Origin: MWEH01 sp964392385
Lineage (GTDB): Bacteria; Bacillota; Clostridia; Christensenellales; DTU072
Direction: 5' to 3'
Assembly: GCA_964392385.1 (NCBI GenBank)
Contig: CAYMPR010000003.1
Location: 1-64,000, forward strand
Length of the DNA: 64,000 bases
The stretch's first letter is position 1; the number at the start of each line of letters is the position of its first letter. The notes beneath the pieces are model-generated. The model worked only from the letters and a program-made list of their open reading frames with translations. It searched no databases and was not told where the DNA came from. Shown here piece after piece: positions 29,201 through 44,200 of this stretch. Both the position numbers and the translations under genes were made by a program.

Positions 29201-32200
29201 AGGCCTTCAGAATATGTCATATCTTGAATGGTTGTTATTATTGTTCTGTTATACTTTGCATCTTTTGCAACGCTATTTCCTTCTGGTCCAAAGGAGATTT
29301 GTGCATCAATTAGCCTTCCGGTATATAGATTTTCTGTCTCGGTTGCTCTTCCTGTACGAGTATCTCTAATTCTATAATTATCGGCCGTCAGATTAATTAC
29401 TATTTCCTTATATGCATTGTTTATAAAGTTCGAGGTGAAGTTTTCACCATCAGCTTTTTTAACTACTATAATTGCTCTTCTATAATATGAGAAGTCTTCG
29501 CTTAAAAAGTCTTCACTGTATTTTGTTTCATAAGGATTAATGTTTATAGCAGGCATATACTCTACGAAGTTAGCACCTGTTGCCATACGGCTAACATATA
29601 TTCCTTGCAATGTTCTATCAATTACAGTAACTGGAATTTCAATTGACTGAATAGCACTCATTCTGCCATTTTCTGGGTTTAGAACATAAATTGAAACAAG
29701 AGCTGCCATATTATTATCGCGGTTAAATTCTCCACCAGTAGTAGTCATCGCATCAACTATCTTATCAAAGTCCCAATCAATACTTAGTTCAAGTTTATTA
29801 GCTCCGCCCTCAAATATTGCTATTGCTTGAGAAGCTAACCCAACAAAGCCTTCATAAGGATCAACTACTAAAGAGGTTATTCTGCCATTTTCGGTTCTAA
29901 TTACACTATTTTCTGGTAAAGCACCTGCGACTTCTAAGCTTTCAAGTTTACTTGGTGCAATATATACAGGTATTTCAAATTTTTGTTCAAGTGTTGGGTG
30001 ACCTTTAGAAAGTGTTGCAAGTACATTGTATCTTCCGCCTAAGAAGGAGTATCTAATGTTTTCTACAGTCCAATCAAGCGTGTACTTTTCTTCAGCTCCA
30101 CTTTCAAAGGTAACTGTAATACCTTCTTCAAATTGAGCTACATCAACTATTATCTTGGAAAACTCTAATCCGTCCACGCTCTTTGAGGCATGCTTTCTAA
30201 TTATTTCGTCTTCGGCTACTACATCGCTAAAGGTATATCCACTAGTAGCGGTGCCCGCTAAGTATTCTGCATTATTTAAATCAATTAGACCTCTATAGAA
30301 CACATAGTAAGTGTTAGTAGATGCGTTGTAATACACTGCAACTATGCTTCCCTTTAACCTTGTAGATGTAATTTCGCTATCCCAGGTCCTAGTCACTTCT
30401 GGCCATAATGTCGAATCAAGTTTTGTTGAGGAGGCAATTACACTGCTAAAGCTTGTTATATCAGGAGTAATTATTCCTGTATCAATATTTCTATTGCTTA
30501 TAGCAACTACTGTGCATGTGCCTATTGAGGTAAAGTCAATTGGCTCATATACGCTTCCGGTAAGGTCAGACGCACCATACCAAGTCTTCATACCAACAGC
30601 AATTCTTTCTGATACATCAATAATTTGCGGTAAGCTTTGTCTTACTTCAATACTTGGCTTGCCATCAATTATAGTTGAAACAGTATTACCTAGCTTATCA
30701 ACAATCTTTTCAACGCCACCAAAGTTAACCGTCTTTCCAACTGATAATGGGAATGATTGATTTAGACTTCCTGTATAGGCAAAGTTAGTTTGTTGATATT
30801 TAACATCGAGATACAAATCATTTCTATAATTTGTACTTACTTTCAAGNNNNNNNNNNNNNNNNNNNNNNNNNNNNNNNNNNNNNNNNNNNNNNNNNNNNN
30901 NNNNNNNNNNNNNNNNNNNNNNNNNNNNNNNNNNNNNNNNNNNNNNNACGCTCTTCCAAATAACCTCATGATTTTCAACAGTTGGCACTCCATCAATAGT
31001 TACTGTTACTTTTGCATATTTAGGTAGATTAATTCCATCAAATCCATAAAACTCGCGCGCTGTAAATTCAGTTGTATATGCTGCATCTTCAAAATAAACG
31101 ATATCTGTTACGTTTCTTGCCTTCTCATTTACATAGGTTATTGTTAAAGTTTGTTTATTTGCAATCTTTGAGCCAAGGGTTACTGTCCCAAGTATTCCAG
31201 TTGCTTTTCTATAAAAGTCTAATTTGTCAGCTCCTAAATCAAAGCTTGCAGGAATTACTTCAGTTATTCCGCCAGTAGTAGTAACGGATAAGGTCTTTGG
31301 CATTACAAAGTTCATCGGGTCAACAATGCTCATCGTGGTATTACCACCAACAGTTACTATACTGTATTGACCTTCAACGGTTACATCATTAATTCCAACT
31401 ACTCTTCTGTCTCTTACGTAGCCTTGTGCTGCGCTTAGAGTAAAGGGTATTTCTTGTTCCCAAATCATAGTAGAAGGATCGCTTAGGTTATAGCCTTTAT
31501 TTGCAACTTTAATGACGATTCTAACATCTGCCCCAGTATTTACCATGCCGTTTTCAGGATATAGTAGTCTCCAAGAAACTATATCAAAAGCATCTCTAGT
31601 TACTTTAGTGTTAGCAATTCCATATATACTTGCGCTTATATATCTACTTAAAACTGGATTATCCGCTTGAGATAAGAGTGCGTCAATGTCACCTACAAGT
31701 AGTGGGTTGGCAGAATCAGTTAACCCAAGTATATAATCAACGTCTCTAGTTTCTGCGTAATATGGGCTAATTGGCATTACTGGAATAGTAAGCGAATCTA
31801 AAGTGGATTGCTTCATTGTAGCCCTTACGTTCTTGATTAATACTGTTCCAAAAATTGGATCACTAACTAATATATCTACGTAGTAGAATCTACCTCTAAA
31901 TGATGGGTCTTTGAAGCTGATTTCTTTATAGTATCTCTTGCCTGAATAATCAATGTAATTGCCTTCTGTATCTTGTACTTCAATAAAGTCTAAGGATGAA
32001 GTTCCGTTTCCTTCTGCGAATGTTGAAGAAGTAAAGCCAATATATACTTTAGTATTTACTGGAGCAAGATTAGTTAAGCCATTACTAAATATTACTTTCT
32101 GAGTCTCGGTAATCTTTGCAGCATTCATCGTAGACTGTACGCCATTTAGATAGTATGAAGTGTATGGGTAAACATCAATGCTAGTTACGCTTGTAGGTAT

Positions 32201-35200
32201 TCTTTGCTCAATCGTAAATGGAACATCAACAAATTGGTGATATGGCTCAACGCCTACTTTTGCTCTAATTGTATAAACCCAACTTGTGCCTTGTGCCCCC
32301 ATATAATTGTATCTAGAAAGCGCCGCATCTGGGTATACCCAAACAAAGTCTTTGCCTTCAACTAAAGTTCCATTAAGTACAATATTATCTATGTCATAAC
32401 CATACGAAACATTAATTGAGGAAGGAAGATTAAAGCCATTATTATTAAACGGGGTTATTGTTCTAACAGGTACCAAGGTATTTAAATTGGTTGCAACAAT
32501 TGTTCTTGGAAGCACCTTAATTGTAACTGTCACATTTTGTATATTTCCAAGAGCATCTCTAAACTTAATAATTATTGGATAGTCTGGATGGACAAGTAAG
32601 CCTGCATCATAATTATCTAGAGATGTCATATCAATAGAATCTATTGCCCATCTTGAAATTGTCTCAGTTATTTGTTCTCCAAGCCCATCAAGTAGAGGAT
32701 TTCCAAGTGCATCATANNNNNNNNNNNNNNNNNNNNNNNNNNNNNNNNNNNNNNNNNNNNNNNNNNNNNNNNNNNNNNNNNNNNNNNNNNNNNNNNNNNN
32801 NNNNNNNNNNNNNNNNAACCATATTTTGACCTTGCTCGTACATCACGTTTGTATAGAATCTCGAGCTAATCTTATCAATTCTTTCGGCAACACAGTTCTT
32901 AACTCTTACAGGAACCTGTATAGATACTCTTGCTGCGTCTTTACCCTTTAATATAACGCCAGATGCTTGAGGAACTGAAGGAGTATTAGAATATGTCAAC
33001 TTAACATAAGCTGTTCCACCTTCATAACTAATATTCGTATTTGAAAAGTCCCAATCTAAATTATCAAACACATAGCGCTTATAGAGATAGTCTTGAAGTA
33101 AGCCAGTTGAGGTGGTAAATTGTTTAGCAGTTCCTAAATCTGGGTCAATTTGCTGATATTTAGCGGCATATGCAAGCATAGTAGGAAGTAGTTGCCTATA
33201 TTCCTCTTCATCAAAGGTTAATGGATTAATTTCTGGTAAATCTATAGCTTTACTTAAGTTATTGGTATCTTGTACATAACCACCGATATGGCTTTCACCA
33301 GTTTCAGCAAGCCTTAAATTAAGTGTAGATTCTGGATCAATTATAAGCCCGGGTTCTACTCTTGCAGGTATCTTTGTAACCATCTTTAAAGTATCATTCC
33401 AGCCATAAATCATATTTCCAGCGTAGCCCACGATATACCCAGTTGATCCATCGGTTCTAGGAGTCATGTCTAAGCGGGACAAATCCCAATACATCATGGA
33501 TCCTGCGCTTTCACTGGAGTCTCCATCTGCAAAGCTAACCATATTTCTCTTTGGTAGTAGATCAGCTAGCGTAGTAATTGTATATGAGCCATCTGGCTTT
33601 AAGTTAGATCTAACTCCACCAAATCCCTCTTCGCCAGCCCAAGATCCACCAATTGCTGTAAAGGCCATTAAGTTATATGGATCGTGGAATATAATTTCAC
33701 TTGGAGGAACTAGATAGTTCTTGCCCATATAGTTACCATTTTGATAAGGAGTAAAGTACTCTCCTCCCAAATTAGTAACTGCTCTTAGTCTTAAGCCTGT
33801 GTTATATATATCAAGCTCTAAATATCTATCATCTTTTGCACTAATTATGTCTACTGCCGTCTTTTCAGCTTCAGTTCTTAATCTATATTCATAGTGCTCT
33901 GGAACATCACCGTCTTCAGCTACATACATATATGAAGATGGTCTACCATTTAAGAAGTCCTCATCATCAAAGTGTCCATAAACATCACGTACATAAGTAG
34001 TTCCTATAATCTTTCTAGTTACAACTCCTTGTGTATCTTGAGTATACTCGTAGTCGTTAATCATAATGTATGAGTTAACTACATTGCTATCAATCCATCT
34101 CTTTATCATGGCATATACATCTTCATACTCAGGTAGTGGGAAGCCATCTTCATCAAACATAACTGAGTCAGCTCTAAGTATCGTTCCTTTTGTAATGAAC
34201 ATGTTTTCATCAGTTACTTGCCCATATCCAAACTCGTACATTGGATCATCATCCACCTTATCAGGGTCAAGAAGATTTCTTGAGTGCAAGTAGCTTGCGC
34301 CGTTAACAAATAACAGGATTCTTTCAAATAAATTATTGAAGTTTGTATTTAAAAATACCTTAGCGTAAACGCTTTGATCGCGGAATATATGTTCTCTTTC
34401 ATATCCAACCTCAAGGTCGCCCTCATCATCAATTTTGGGAGTGCCAACTACTAAAGTATTACCATCCTTGTCATTTGAGCCAACTAGTACTGTTCCCTCT
34501 TCTAAGATGCCTTCATGCGCCAGTAAGTCCTTTACATTAGTGCGTTTTTGATATCTTTCTGGGCCATACTTCTTGCCCTCTATTTCTACGTTTTCAACGT
34601 AAGATGGATCAGGAACACTCCCTAGTTCAACCATAGTTGAGGCTACATCTTCAGCTTGAAGCGGGCTGTTTTCTAGATCTTTTTCCTCAATCATTGAGTA
34701 AGGCGTAGTTAATGGGAATAAGTGTGAAATCAACCTAGTTGCTTGGTCTAAAATATTATCAACAAGCTCAATACCAAACACAAACTGAATTGCATCCATT
34801 AGGGTTGAGTTCATTGAGCCAAGGGCAAATTCAAGTATGAAGTTAATAAGTCCGCCAGCTTGTCTAGGAGGAGCTGCATATAATGTACGGGTATAATCCT
34901 TTCTTGTAGCATAGACGAAGTTATAAATGTTTTCATCATCACTTTCATCAAAGTAACCCTTGAATTTAAGCCTTTGAACATTAGTATCAGATGCGTCAGC
35001 AGGAATTGCAGCAAGGTCACGCGGCAAGTATTTTTGATCAGGAGTAATATTCCCATAACCTATCATATTAAACAGGATATTATTAACCATTCCTAAAATG
35101 TTGCCTATAAAGTCAGGTGCTAGCCAAAGCTCTATATATGAAACTGCATCGTTAGCATCATATGGACCTTCTTTATATCCATTAGTATAGTTAATCCATG

Positions 35201-38200
35201 GAACAAACCTTGTCTTACCCTTTTCATCAACTGTTGAGGAAGTAAAGTCAACATCTGGTATTGCACCAAGAGCAGCATTTCCACCCTGTTTTACTAACCA
35301 TTCAACTACTGCTCCACCTACTCCGCCACCGACAAGATTTCCTAGCCAAGAAGCAGCAGCGCCAATGCCTTGTCCTGCAGCCCAGTTAATACCAGCATTT
35401 AGAACATCTTCGCCCATCTTGTTTGCCCAATTAGCATATGTTAGAGGAATTCCGTCTTCTGTATAGCCTGGGTTAGTTACATCTTGTTCGCCTGGGTCAT
35501 CACTTGATGCATCTAAATAATCTGCCCCAAGTCTAATTCTTACACCCTGTATCATAGATGTAGCAACAGTAGGCTGAGCCGACCAATGTTTTGGCCTTTG
35601 CACTAATGTATAATTAAAAGCTAGATTGTTATCAGCAGTTGTTAAAGTTACAGTATCTTTGTTGCTGTTTTTATATAAAGTTGAGCGAATCTTAATGGTG
35701 TAAGCTCTATCAAGTGGCATCTTTTCTAATTTCAAAACGCCATCAACCATAATATCACTTGCTACTTTATCTATCTTATAGACTTTATTGTCGTAGAAAT
35801 TACCATTGCCATCTACTGCTCTACCTTGAGCGGTGTAGTCACGTGGCATATTTTGGTGATAAGGATAGAAAATAGTATCCCAATATCCATTATCATCTTC
35901 GCCTGCAGCTTCAGGACCAGTTAAATTGAAGGCATATTCATTTACATTAGGAACAAAGTAGTAAAGCTGATCGGTATTGCCACTAAAGCTATCTGTGTCT
36001 CTTAAGGTTCTTCCACCATATTCTAGCCAAACTTCAACGTCTTGATCGTTAACTGCTAGTATCTTACCAGCCATTATGCCAACTACTATTTGATTTTTAG
36101 ATGGATATGCTCTAATTTCAATTATTACTCCTCTAACGTAGCTTACTGCGTGATAGAAGATATAATTTATCTTTTCGGTAATTTCGTATGCAGGAATTGG
36201 ATTTCCGCCATCAATTACTGTTTCACTNNNNNNNNNNNNNNNNNNNNNNNNNNNNNNNNNNNNNNNNNNNNNNNNNNNNNNNNNNNNNNNNNNNNNNNNN
36301 NNNNNNNNNNNNNNNNNNNNNNNNNNNGAAGTTGATGGATAGTTAAAGTAAACGCCTACATTTGCAAGAGGTACTGCCCCAGTTCCACTAGAATTATCTC
36401 TAATTGTTCCGCTTATTGTTATTTGACCATAATTATATTCACCATATGGCGCTAAATGGTAATTTGCTTCGCCAGCTGGCACATCTCTGTATGGCATAAC
36501 AGATACATATTGAGCGCTCTCATGAGGTTGCGGGTAATTATTATATACATTTCCAGCAGGAGCTACTAACCTTACTTCGTAAGTCATTGGAGCTACAACA
36601 TTAATGAAAGCATATTTACCATCTTTATCAGTTACTGTATAGTAATATCTTGCACCATTTGCCCAAAGTTCAACTGTTGCACCTTCTACGTTTTCAATTA
36701 CTGCGTCTCCGCCTGTTATAACACCATATAAACTGCCATGAGCATAAGGCTCGGGATCAGTTGCAGGCGACGGAAGTAGAGTTGCTAGAAGTGTTGGTAG
36801 ATATAAATACATTAACGGAATTCCACCAGCACCCTTACCAATTAAATCATCAACTATTTGTCCAACTCTTAGTGGATTACCATACCCTGTTGCATTTCCA
36901 ATAACTCCAGCAAGCCAGTCCGATAATATTGGGGTAATTAGCGCGTTAACCGCACTACCAATAATTCCTCCAACGCCTGGGAATGCAGCATTTAAAATGG
37001 CACTAATAATTGCACCCATTATCGAGTTAATTGCACCTGATATATCAATAACAAGTATTGAAGCAAGGGACAAATGTAAGGTGTAGTCTCTAAGGAACGC
37101 CCTTAAGCTTTGTGGTACCCAAGTGGACGGATCAGGATTTTCTTCAACGCCAGCTACTTGAGTAAATTGAGCAATTCCAATTTCAAGCATATTAGTTGAT
37201 GTCTTATTTAGTCTTAGTTTTAATCTTCTATATGCGTTATCTAAATACACAGGAGTATATGGCTTTATAACTCCACTTAAGGCGTCTCCAAGGTCCCATC
37301 CGCCAATTACAAGGCCCGATACTCCACCAATTGAGGCATAACTTGCATCATATAGCGCTGAGAAATCATAAGTGTTACTGTTATGTGTGCCTTGACCAAA
37401 GTAGGTAGGGCCAGTTGAGTAGTTGTTTGCTAAATCAAAGCTCGCTAGGTCAATACTTCCCGCACCGCCGTATCCAATATTTCTTAAGTAGAAGTAGTCA
37501 TTTCTCTTATCAATATATATAGTAAAGTCGTTAAACTTAATTGCATCCACTACTGATTGGATTAAATCTAGCATTTCGATATTGAGTGCGCCCATCTCAC
37601 CAGTATCAGTTACACCCATACCAATACCAACAACACCACCAAATCTTTCTTTTCCAAGAATCTTAGTAACTTTAAGTTGTGATGCAGCTGACCCAATCTT
37701 AAACTTAAGTCCATTTTCAGGAATGTTAATTGATAGAGAGTTTCCAAGCTTATCAAGCTTAAGTCTCATTTCAAGGTTATTAAGTCCTGCTTTAATGTTA
37801 ATACCCATTCTAATATCGGCAATCTTTGGTAGATTTCCGCCTAGGGAATCACCAGCAAGAACAGAAAGTATTGCCATATTGGGATTAAGGATTATTTCCT
37901 CGTTTGTCATTATAAAGCGGAATAGAGGAGCATCAGTTGCTATAACTAAATCTACTGCCGCATTTTCAGGGTTGTTGTTTTCTAACAGCTTACTAGCTGT
38001 AGGTATTGTGGCATTTTGAGGACCATTTTCTGGAGCATTCATCTCTTGCTCTGCGCCACTAAATAAGTCGTTAATTATTGATGAAATCTCAATACCATTA
38101 CCATCTCCTAAGAAATCTCCTAGGAAGGAATTCAATATGCCCATTATGTCAATACTCTTTACAGCAGCTTGGAATAATCCAAGCCCTTGCATGTCGGCAT

Positions 38201-41200
38201 ATATGGCATTATCTTCACCTAAGAAGTAAAGTCCAAGTAATAAATCTTCGCCATAACCAATCTTCATTGATAGTGTGGTCTTTGATAAATCTACTAAGTT
38301 TCCATATATAGCTAGTTGGAAAGTAAAGACCATAACACTGTTTTGAGCATCGAGTGTTACTGAATTTGCTGGAAAGCCCGCAAGTGTTTCAAGCAGTCTT
38401 TCAATAGCAAATATTTGTGGCGACTTATTTGCAGTAGATCTTGTTCTAACCCTAATTTCCATATCAAGGCTAAGGCCTATTTCAGTAATAGCCGATATAT
38501 CTTCAAATTGTATAGGATTAATTGTGCCATATAAGAGGCCTTCTGGGGATAAACCAGGTTCATAATCTGGGTCGCTTGTAAAGGTTGAGTATCCTGGTCT
38601 AAAGTTAACTCCAAGCCTCATTGCTTTTTCATATGGAGAATCATCAGTTAATCTCATAATGATTCCTGCCATATTATCAACTTTTGAATAACCAATGGTT
38701 AAGTTTCTAAAATTAGAAATAATGAGGTCTGCTCCACCAAACAAGTTTTCTGTAGCTGGATTAGAGGTAATATTAGCAAGTAATGATACAAGTAAAGCGC
38801 CTGTTATTCCAATAGATACTTCTTCGCTTCCAAAGGTTAAAAGCATTAGTCTATTATCTAAAACATAATCTTTTAGATTAACTCTTTGAATTCCTTCTTT
38901 AATGGCATTTTGTGGCGCTTCTGGATCAACTGGGGTCTCCGAACTGCTATTTAATAGTCCTGATACCATGTCTACAATTATTGAACCTATTTGAAGATTT
39001 TCCATCTTCATTGCAGGGAAACCAAGGCCCGAAAGGTCTGCGTAAATCGTGCTACTTTCAACCATTTCACCGAGGCCATTAACAATGTATCCTCCGTGAT
39101 AGGTTAATTGCATCATTGTCTTATCATTATATGTTAAAGCAAGTTGGAATCTAATAGGTACTAAATCGCCAAAATCTATATACACCCTTAAATGAATTCC
39201 AATTGTTATATTAAGTTCTTCGTTTGGTTGGAATGCAAAGTTAAGTTGAGATAAGCTTCCTAAAATTCCTGTTGGATTACCTCCACCAATTATATTAATT
39301 AATGATTGAATAGTTTCTGAGAAGTCGTAAAAGCCTATAACATTATCATCAATGCCAAACTCAAGATTTACTTCAAATTCCCATTTATAGTCAGATAATG
39401 GCTTAAACTTGTTAGCAAAATATTGCTCATATTGCATATCATCAAAGCTACCTTCTGGTGCATCTGGGTTAGAAGCTAGGAATAAGTCAACTAGATAAGA
39501 ATTCATCTTGCCGTAGTAGGCCGCTTCTCTAAGCATATTGTTTTCGCCAATACCGATATCTAGATTATCAAGCATGACAAACAAGTTATATTTACTCTTT
39601 GCACTTGCTGCAGCAATAATTACTTTATATGAACCTGCTTCACTAGGATCAGAGACTGCTCTAATCGTGAAGGAAAGCCTTGACTCTCTATCTATTAATT
39701 GGTGTGCTCCTTCTGTATCTCCTGGAAGTGGATTAGTCATCTTCCACTCGTAACCTTTTGCTCTATAGTAATCAGAAATTTGCTTAACCATACCATTTGC
39801 AAGTAGTTTCTTAATTGCTGCTGCTTCTTCAGGTGTATACTCACCTTCGTTAAAGTTATAGCTATCTAGTGGATCATACACTAGGAAGAATACGTTTTGA
39901 TATCCTGAATTTTCTCTTGCAAAGTCTTTTGTAGGATCTTGTTCGTCTTGTCTAACAAAAGCTTCTTGTATTTCAGGAATTTCTTGGGAGGGTATTATAC
40001 CTGCAATTGTTTGAAGTTCGAAATTGGTTAGGAAATCTTCCTCGTATTTATTAATCTCTTCAAGGACATAATCAATAGAAGCTCTATTCATTGAGAAGTT
40101 TCCAAGGCGAGCAAGAGTTATGTTATTCATGTTGATTTTATATAGTGAGGGCGAGAAGGTTATAGCCATAATAACTACATAGCTATCACCCTTTGCGTAG
40201 TATTGAACTGAAGCATGTTCGGTAAGAGTTGAGCTATAATATGATCTATAATCATCAAGATCGGTTCTGTTTCCAAATAGAGAGGCAGGAACTCCACCAC
40301 TTAAGTATGTTCTATTTAGTACATAGTCCCCAATTGCATTTCTTAAATCAATTGCCTTTAACTGCCTTGTGGCGTTATCCATGCCACCAACACCCACAAA
40401 ATGGTCTTCAATTCTAAATTGTAAATAGTGAACTTCACTATCTGATATGTTTTCAGCCTGTGCCGCTTCAGCATCTAAATAATATCCCGTTTGAGAAATT
40501 AATTGTTTATTACTTCCTTCAAGATATACTTGTGCTGCTTGCATAAACTTAAAGTCAGTAGGATCAAGAACACCCTTTGCCGCTTCTTTCGATTGCACAA
40601 CGGCTTTAACTACATCGTCGTTCATGCTTACGCCAACTGATGACACTAAATCGCCAATCTCAATTCCTGTAAGGTCTACTGCTGCTTGATAATCTAAGCC
40701 GACTCTGATTCTAACAAAGTTATTTGTGGTATCAATATCTACTGCAACTTCACCTAAATTCTCGCTAAATGGGAAATTAAGCATAGTGTTTAAGAATGTT
40801 GATAGAGCGGTTCTAGCTATAACTAGAGAGATGAATCCCTTTCTAATTAATAAGCTTTCTACAATACCTAAGTACCAATTCGAGGCTTGCTCTTCTTCTT
40901 CAGGGGTATATGGATCTTCTGCATTCTCCGAGCCTTCATAGTATGTAGTTGTTCCTTCTTCGGTTATATAATTATATTCAACTATATTTCCAAATAAACT
41001 ATTACTTGGATTTTCAGGATCTTCAAGTAAGTCAGGGCGTCTAGCAGTTATTTCATCGGGAAGAATAATACCTATTCCTGTTGCTAAAGATATTATTATT
41101 GGGTCAATGGTATCATATTGCAAATTCTCGCCAATAGAGGTAAGCATATCGGTTATATTCATCTTAAGGAACTTCTCGAAGAACTCACCGCTAATTAATA

Positions 41201-44200
41201 CTCCATCAAATCCTTCATCTTTTAGTGCATTAATAGTTAAATAAATTCTTATGCCTTCTTGTTCGTAAAGCGCAGGGTCACCATTTAAACTGCCAACTAT
41301 ATATAACGAGAAGAACTCTTGATCGACTGCACCTTGAGAGTCTAGAGATAAGGCTTGAACAAGCACATTTATTGCCCATTTATCTAAATCAGTTAGTTTT
41401 ACGTCAAACTTTAATCTTAAAGTAACATCTCCCACCATATCCTCAAGTGCTTGGATATAGAAGGCAGCACCAATTTGATTGCCAAATTCATCTTCTTCGT
41501 TTGCAAATATTGAGCTCCAGTTTAGGACATATGACATAAAGTCAGCGCCAAGGGTTAAATCAATACCGCCATTTACTCTCCATTCAACGTCACGAGTATC
41601 AAAGCACGATGCATAGTAATCAAGCATTGCCTGGTCAGTTGTCAAGAATTCATATCTTTCGTTAAAAATTTCTCTTCCAACTCTAAATGAACTGTGATGT
41701 AGTAGCGATAATGTTGCACTAAATCCACCAGCTTGATATTTACTTCCATCTGGTTCCTCAACTTCTACAGCTTCTTTAGTTATATTTAAGTCTAAACTCA
41801 TTCCGCCATTTTCATCAAAGAATAATCCGAGGTGCATTCTATCCATAATGGTTTCAAATATTGCACCAACTGCAGTAGGATCTATTTCAAACGCCCCCTC
41901 TCCTCCACCAATACCTAATACATTCATTAATGTTTCAGCAAGAGACTCAAGTAGACTATTAGTAACCATTATTCCAAAGCCATATGAATTCAAGAAAATT
42001 ATAGGTCTTATAGTTGAGCCAACCATACTACTTGCAGAATTTAACATTTTAAGTATTGGTGATGCTGCTGCGTTTTCAGGGCCCGCTGGCTCTTCTTCCA
42101 CGACCGTATCATCTTCAACTTGCTCCATATCGAACAAGTTATACATAAAGTTTCTAATTAATCCAGTTATATCAATATCAACTATTGCTATATCAATATG
42201 TGTATCAAACAACTCTAAACTTGCATATAACACATTGTTGACAAAATATCCCTTTAATATGCTTTGTGCGTTAGCAACTGTGCCACTCGTGTTGTCTAAT
42301 ATCTTAAAGCCTATATCAAGTTCTGCCATTATCGCAGTATTAATCAAAGCAAGATTTGTCGAAACTAGCTTACTTAAATCAACAGCTAGTTTAACGTTTA
42401 TGTATGCGTATACCGTTTCGTCTCCACCTACTGTTAAGAAATCAGTAGTAAACTCAGGAGCCTCAAGACCTAAAAATGCATAAACTGTCTTTAGTAACTG
42501 GTCGAGCTGTAATCTTCCATCTGCTAAGTCAATACTTAATGACATATTAACTTCAGTGCTAATTGCAAGTTCGCTATATGAGGTATATTCTAGCCTTTCT
42601 TCGGGAGAAATTAATGGAGGAATTGTGCTTTCTATTCCATATGGAGTTAAGACTTTGCTTTCTGATAGTGCATCAATTGAAATTTCTTTTCCAAGTATTC
42701 TAAGAGCAAGATATACCCTTCCTTCTTTTCCGCTAGATAAAGTCCCAAGTATTTCCTCGGTATCGACATTTACTACATACATAATGCCATCAGTTAAATA
42801 TACCTTGTGGTTAAATGTAGCACCAGAAGGATTATAAAGAGTAACAACATCGGGATAAACCTTTGCAGAAAGAGCGGATCCACCAACTACTATATTTCCT
42901 ATTAAAGCATTAGCTAAAATATTTAATAAATCTTCATCAACTAAGTTACTGTATCCCAGTGTTTCCGAGAAAATCGACTTAACAGAGTTGTCTAGCGGAT
43001 TGTATACCGTCATTTCCCCTTGTTTGTCATAAATGTTATAAATAATCTCGTCATCTGGATTAATTACATTGTATACAGTGGTTGCGGACTCTAAATTAAC
43101 GCCCACTTCGATTTCTGCATCTGGAGTAACGCCTAGCGTCGCATTAGGTCTTAAAACCCCATCGAGTAAACTCTCTACATCAAGCTCAAGGCCTAACATA
43201 GAAACGAGGGCAAGTATCATCTCATAAGTAATTAAAACGACAAACCCTTCATCTTCTCCAAGTAAAAGTTTGACTATGCCGGTTATTCTTTCTTCCTCAT
43301 CTTCAGCGTTTAGTAAGGCGGAAAATGATGGGAATCTTAAAGCAAAGTCATCTTCAATAGCTTTTTTCTCTTCCTCTGAAAGTGAGGCTATATATTCAGT
43401 TGTACTCATTCCACCTGAAGAAGCTGCATCAATTGCTGCATTTGGTGCACTTAAAGATGGCCCATAGCTACTATTTTCTGGAGGAGTGGTTTCTTCCCCT
43501 GATATTACGCCACCTAAAAATCCAAACAAATAATTGACACTTTCTAATGTTACTTTTCCAAGACCTAACGAGGATAAGTCAAGATATATATCCTTATCAA
43601 GTCCATCTAATCTATTAATTAAAGTTGCAGAGATATTAAACTTCTCTGGAGCACTCTTTGAATAAATATTTACTGTTGCTTGAATTGTATCCCAAATACC
43701 AAATAGCCCACCCATAATGCCTGTAATTACATTAACCTCAATTACTATAGTGTCACCAAGTTGTCCAAGAGCAAGTATTTGTGGGAGTGCAGTGATTAAT
43801 GGACTATTTTCATCAAAGAGGGAAGCGAGAGGACTATCTTCACCAATTGCGCCACCAATCATTCCGTTTGGATCAAGCAATGACTCAAATAAATCCTGAA
43901 GCTGTACAACGCCTTCATCAACGCCTAGTTCAATTTCAACCGCGGCTTGTAATTGAATCGTGTTAACATCCGTTCCTTTAACATAATCAGCAGCTTGAGG
44001 GCGAATAAGAACGGTATTGTTCCAGCCTTCAAATTGTACTCTAATGCCATCAATACCAAGACCCAAACCAAGTACTTCAGAGCCTTGCGCCTCTGCAGAT
44101 ACATCTACTCCTATAATAAATGTGCTGAGTTTAGGAGCTAAATAAATCATTGCAACTAGTTCACTAAACACGGCTAGATCAGCCATATTAAGAAATCTTA

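Larger units (their letters stand above)
26245..33000 (-). repeat. Ig-like repeat region of the giant lipoprotein C-terminus
   Basis: Diverged beta-rich units of roughly 130-160 residues recur. Each ends in a pattern such as YNVLATLSKG...QKFEIPVYIA, YTIRAKVGV...VDVPFTIEQR, VSIQVPVRVKNC or MSAIQSIEIPVTVIDR, and is followed by a new strand (SVTSIDVYPYTSYYLNG, LESLEVAG, LQGIYVSRM). Many include an INPYET or VDPYEGF strand before the core. The units look like tandem Ig-like (Big-type) domains forming a stalk. Three assembly gaps fall in this region. Confidence 0.6.

Noticed and set aside
26245..30996. A separate gene starting near 30996
   Set aside because: Its first residues before the gap are an out-of-frame reading of the upstream coding sequence; the frame change is explained by a wrong gap length.
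30824..30996. Programmed frameshift in the giant gene
   Set aside because: The frame change coincides exactly with a 100-N gap of arbitrary length.
30824..32629. A separate 601-residue gene starting at 32629
   Set aside because: The open frame continues upstream of that ATG to the edge of the gap with no ribosome binding site, so it is the interior of the giant gene.
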